Shown: positions 63,682 to 64,000 of the stretch, one piece after another
Layout of the letters: each line of letters starts with the position of its first letter
Position numbering within the stretch: the first letter of the stretch is position 1
NCBI GenBank assembly: GCA_902554035.1
Contig: CACDMX010000004.1
Location: 1 to 64,000 of the forward strand
Length of the DNA stretch: 64,000 nucleotides
Origin: an uncultured Pelagibacteraceae bacterium
Lineage (GTDB): Bacteria; Pseudomonadota; Alphaproteobacteria; Pelagibacterales; Pelagibacteraceae
Direction of reading: 5' to 3'
Program-made: the position numbers and the translations under genes
The notes under the pieces: model-generated
What the model saw: only the letters and a program-made list of their open reading frames with translations
What the model was told of the DNA's origin: nothing
Database searches by the model: none

Positions 63682-64000
63682 TTAGTATAAAGTTTGCACA
63701 ACTTTTTCTACTCGTTCTTTACCATTTGGAATTGTCTTCTCTAAAAATGCATGACAACTATCAGTCAACTCTTTGTCATACTTAGAACCATAATGTTTAT
63801 CTACAGCTTTATTAGTTCCTTCGTCCCAATCTTTCTCTTTAATACCAATCTCTAAAGCATATGTTTTCCATACTTTAACTGATGATATAGATTTTTCTTT
63901 CATGCTGTATTCAAAAGTCTCTCCCGGAGGTAAAAAATAGTTAGCCATGTATATACCAACACAATCCCAGGCTTTTTCCATATCTTTCTTACTTAAATCT
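63682..64000 (-). CDS. Unrecognised protein, 5' end outside the window
   Basis: The reading frame is open to the window edge. A Met at 63979-63981 is preceded by in-frame Asp-Leu-Ser-Lys-Lys-Asp and by no ribosome-binding site, so the real start is probably beyond base 64000. The visible 106 residues are charged and helical, without signal or membrane segment, with a Trp/Tyr-rich stretch VKVWKTYALEIGIKEKDWDE. I do not recognise the family. It is 12 bases upstream of the GYD gene, in the same operon. Confidence 0.65.
   Translation of the reverse strand, partial: DLSKKDMEKAWDCVGIYMANYFLPPGETFEYSMKEKSISSVKVWKTYALEIGIKEKDWDEGTNKAVDKHYGSKYDKELTDSCHAFLEKTIPNGKERVEKVVQTLY

Overview
The window looks like a slice of the chromosome of a free-living marine alphaproteobacterium with a streamlined genome, most probably SAR11 (Pelagibacterales) or a close relative. 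The evidence is the strong A+T bias in every codon position that allows it, very short or negative gaps between genes (the longest gene-free stretch is 179 bp, at 41937-42115, where I see nothing I can name), Lys/Asn/Ile-rich proteins, and the gene content: four-subunit sarcosine oxidase, Suf Fe-S assembly under an IscR-type regulator, many DMT exporters, and a CODH-like molybdenum hydroxylase. I see no rRNA, tRNA, insertion sequence, prophage or CRISPR array.

Layout. 33-4144: Fe-type alcohol dehydrogenase, a class I amidotransferase and the two glutathione synthesis genes in one overlapping operon. 4136-11064: formate-THF ligase diverging from sarcosine oxidase soxBDAG, together a one-carbon/THF block. 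11065-15924: a SAM methyltransferase, a small lipoprotein, GNAT, an exported MBL hydrolase, and purKE. 15974-19359: an uncharacterised four-gene operon (degenerate M19-like protein, a 553-aa protein of unknown family, a DUF3726-like protein and a 52-aa four-cysteine protein). 19356-27072: Yip1-like membrane protein, alpha/beta hydrolase, then iscR-sufBCDS-sufU-sufT-sufA plus a 62-aa protein, led by a promoter that carries a very good IscR type-1 site. 27075-33306: glnA, YbaK-like deacylase, two EamA exporters, homocysteine methyltransferase, TauE-type exporter, moaB, DUF1244.

33336-43687 is a molybdenum-cofactor island: coxG, coxSLM of the form II type, a CoxI/XdhC protein split into two genes, YjbQ, a MocA-like cytidylyltransferase, moaEDCA on the other strand, then sulfite dehydrogenase and its cytochrome c. 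Cofactor synthesis, cofactor insertion and two molybdoenzymes therefore sit side by side. 43684-50776 holds a glycosyltransferase, PhyH dioxygenase, GYD protein, aldehyde dehydrogenase, CcdA, an EamA exporter, a gamma-butyrobetaine-type dioxygenase and a HisN-like phosphatase. 50789-55270 encodes two tandem exported proteins, each with an N-terminal propeller-like repeat region and a C-terminal autotransporter-like barrel.

56534-60567 is a photolyase neighbourhood: a full-length photolyase/cryptochrome of the FeS-BCP type without the expected Fe-S cysteines, DUF393, a 41-aa DUF2256 zinc-finger protein, a FAD-domain-first photolyase relative, a TIGR03643-like protein and an SDR with Ile in place of the catalytic Tyr. 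I infer a light or photo-oxidative stress function. The window ends in a minus-strand run of small proteins (SMR-like protein without Glu14, DsbA-type isomerase, VOC, TPR, NTF2-like, DUF1330, GYD, and one unrecognised gene cut by the window edge).

The best candidates for undescribed biology are the M19-like/553-aa/DUF3726/Cys4 operon and the photolyase-SDR-small-protein locus; both combine recognisable folds with missing catalytic residues.
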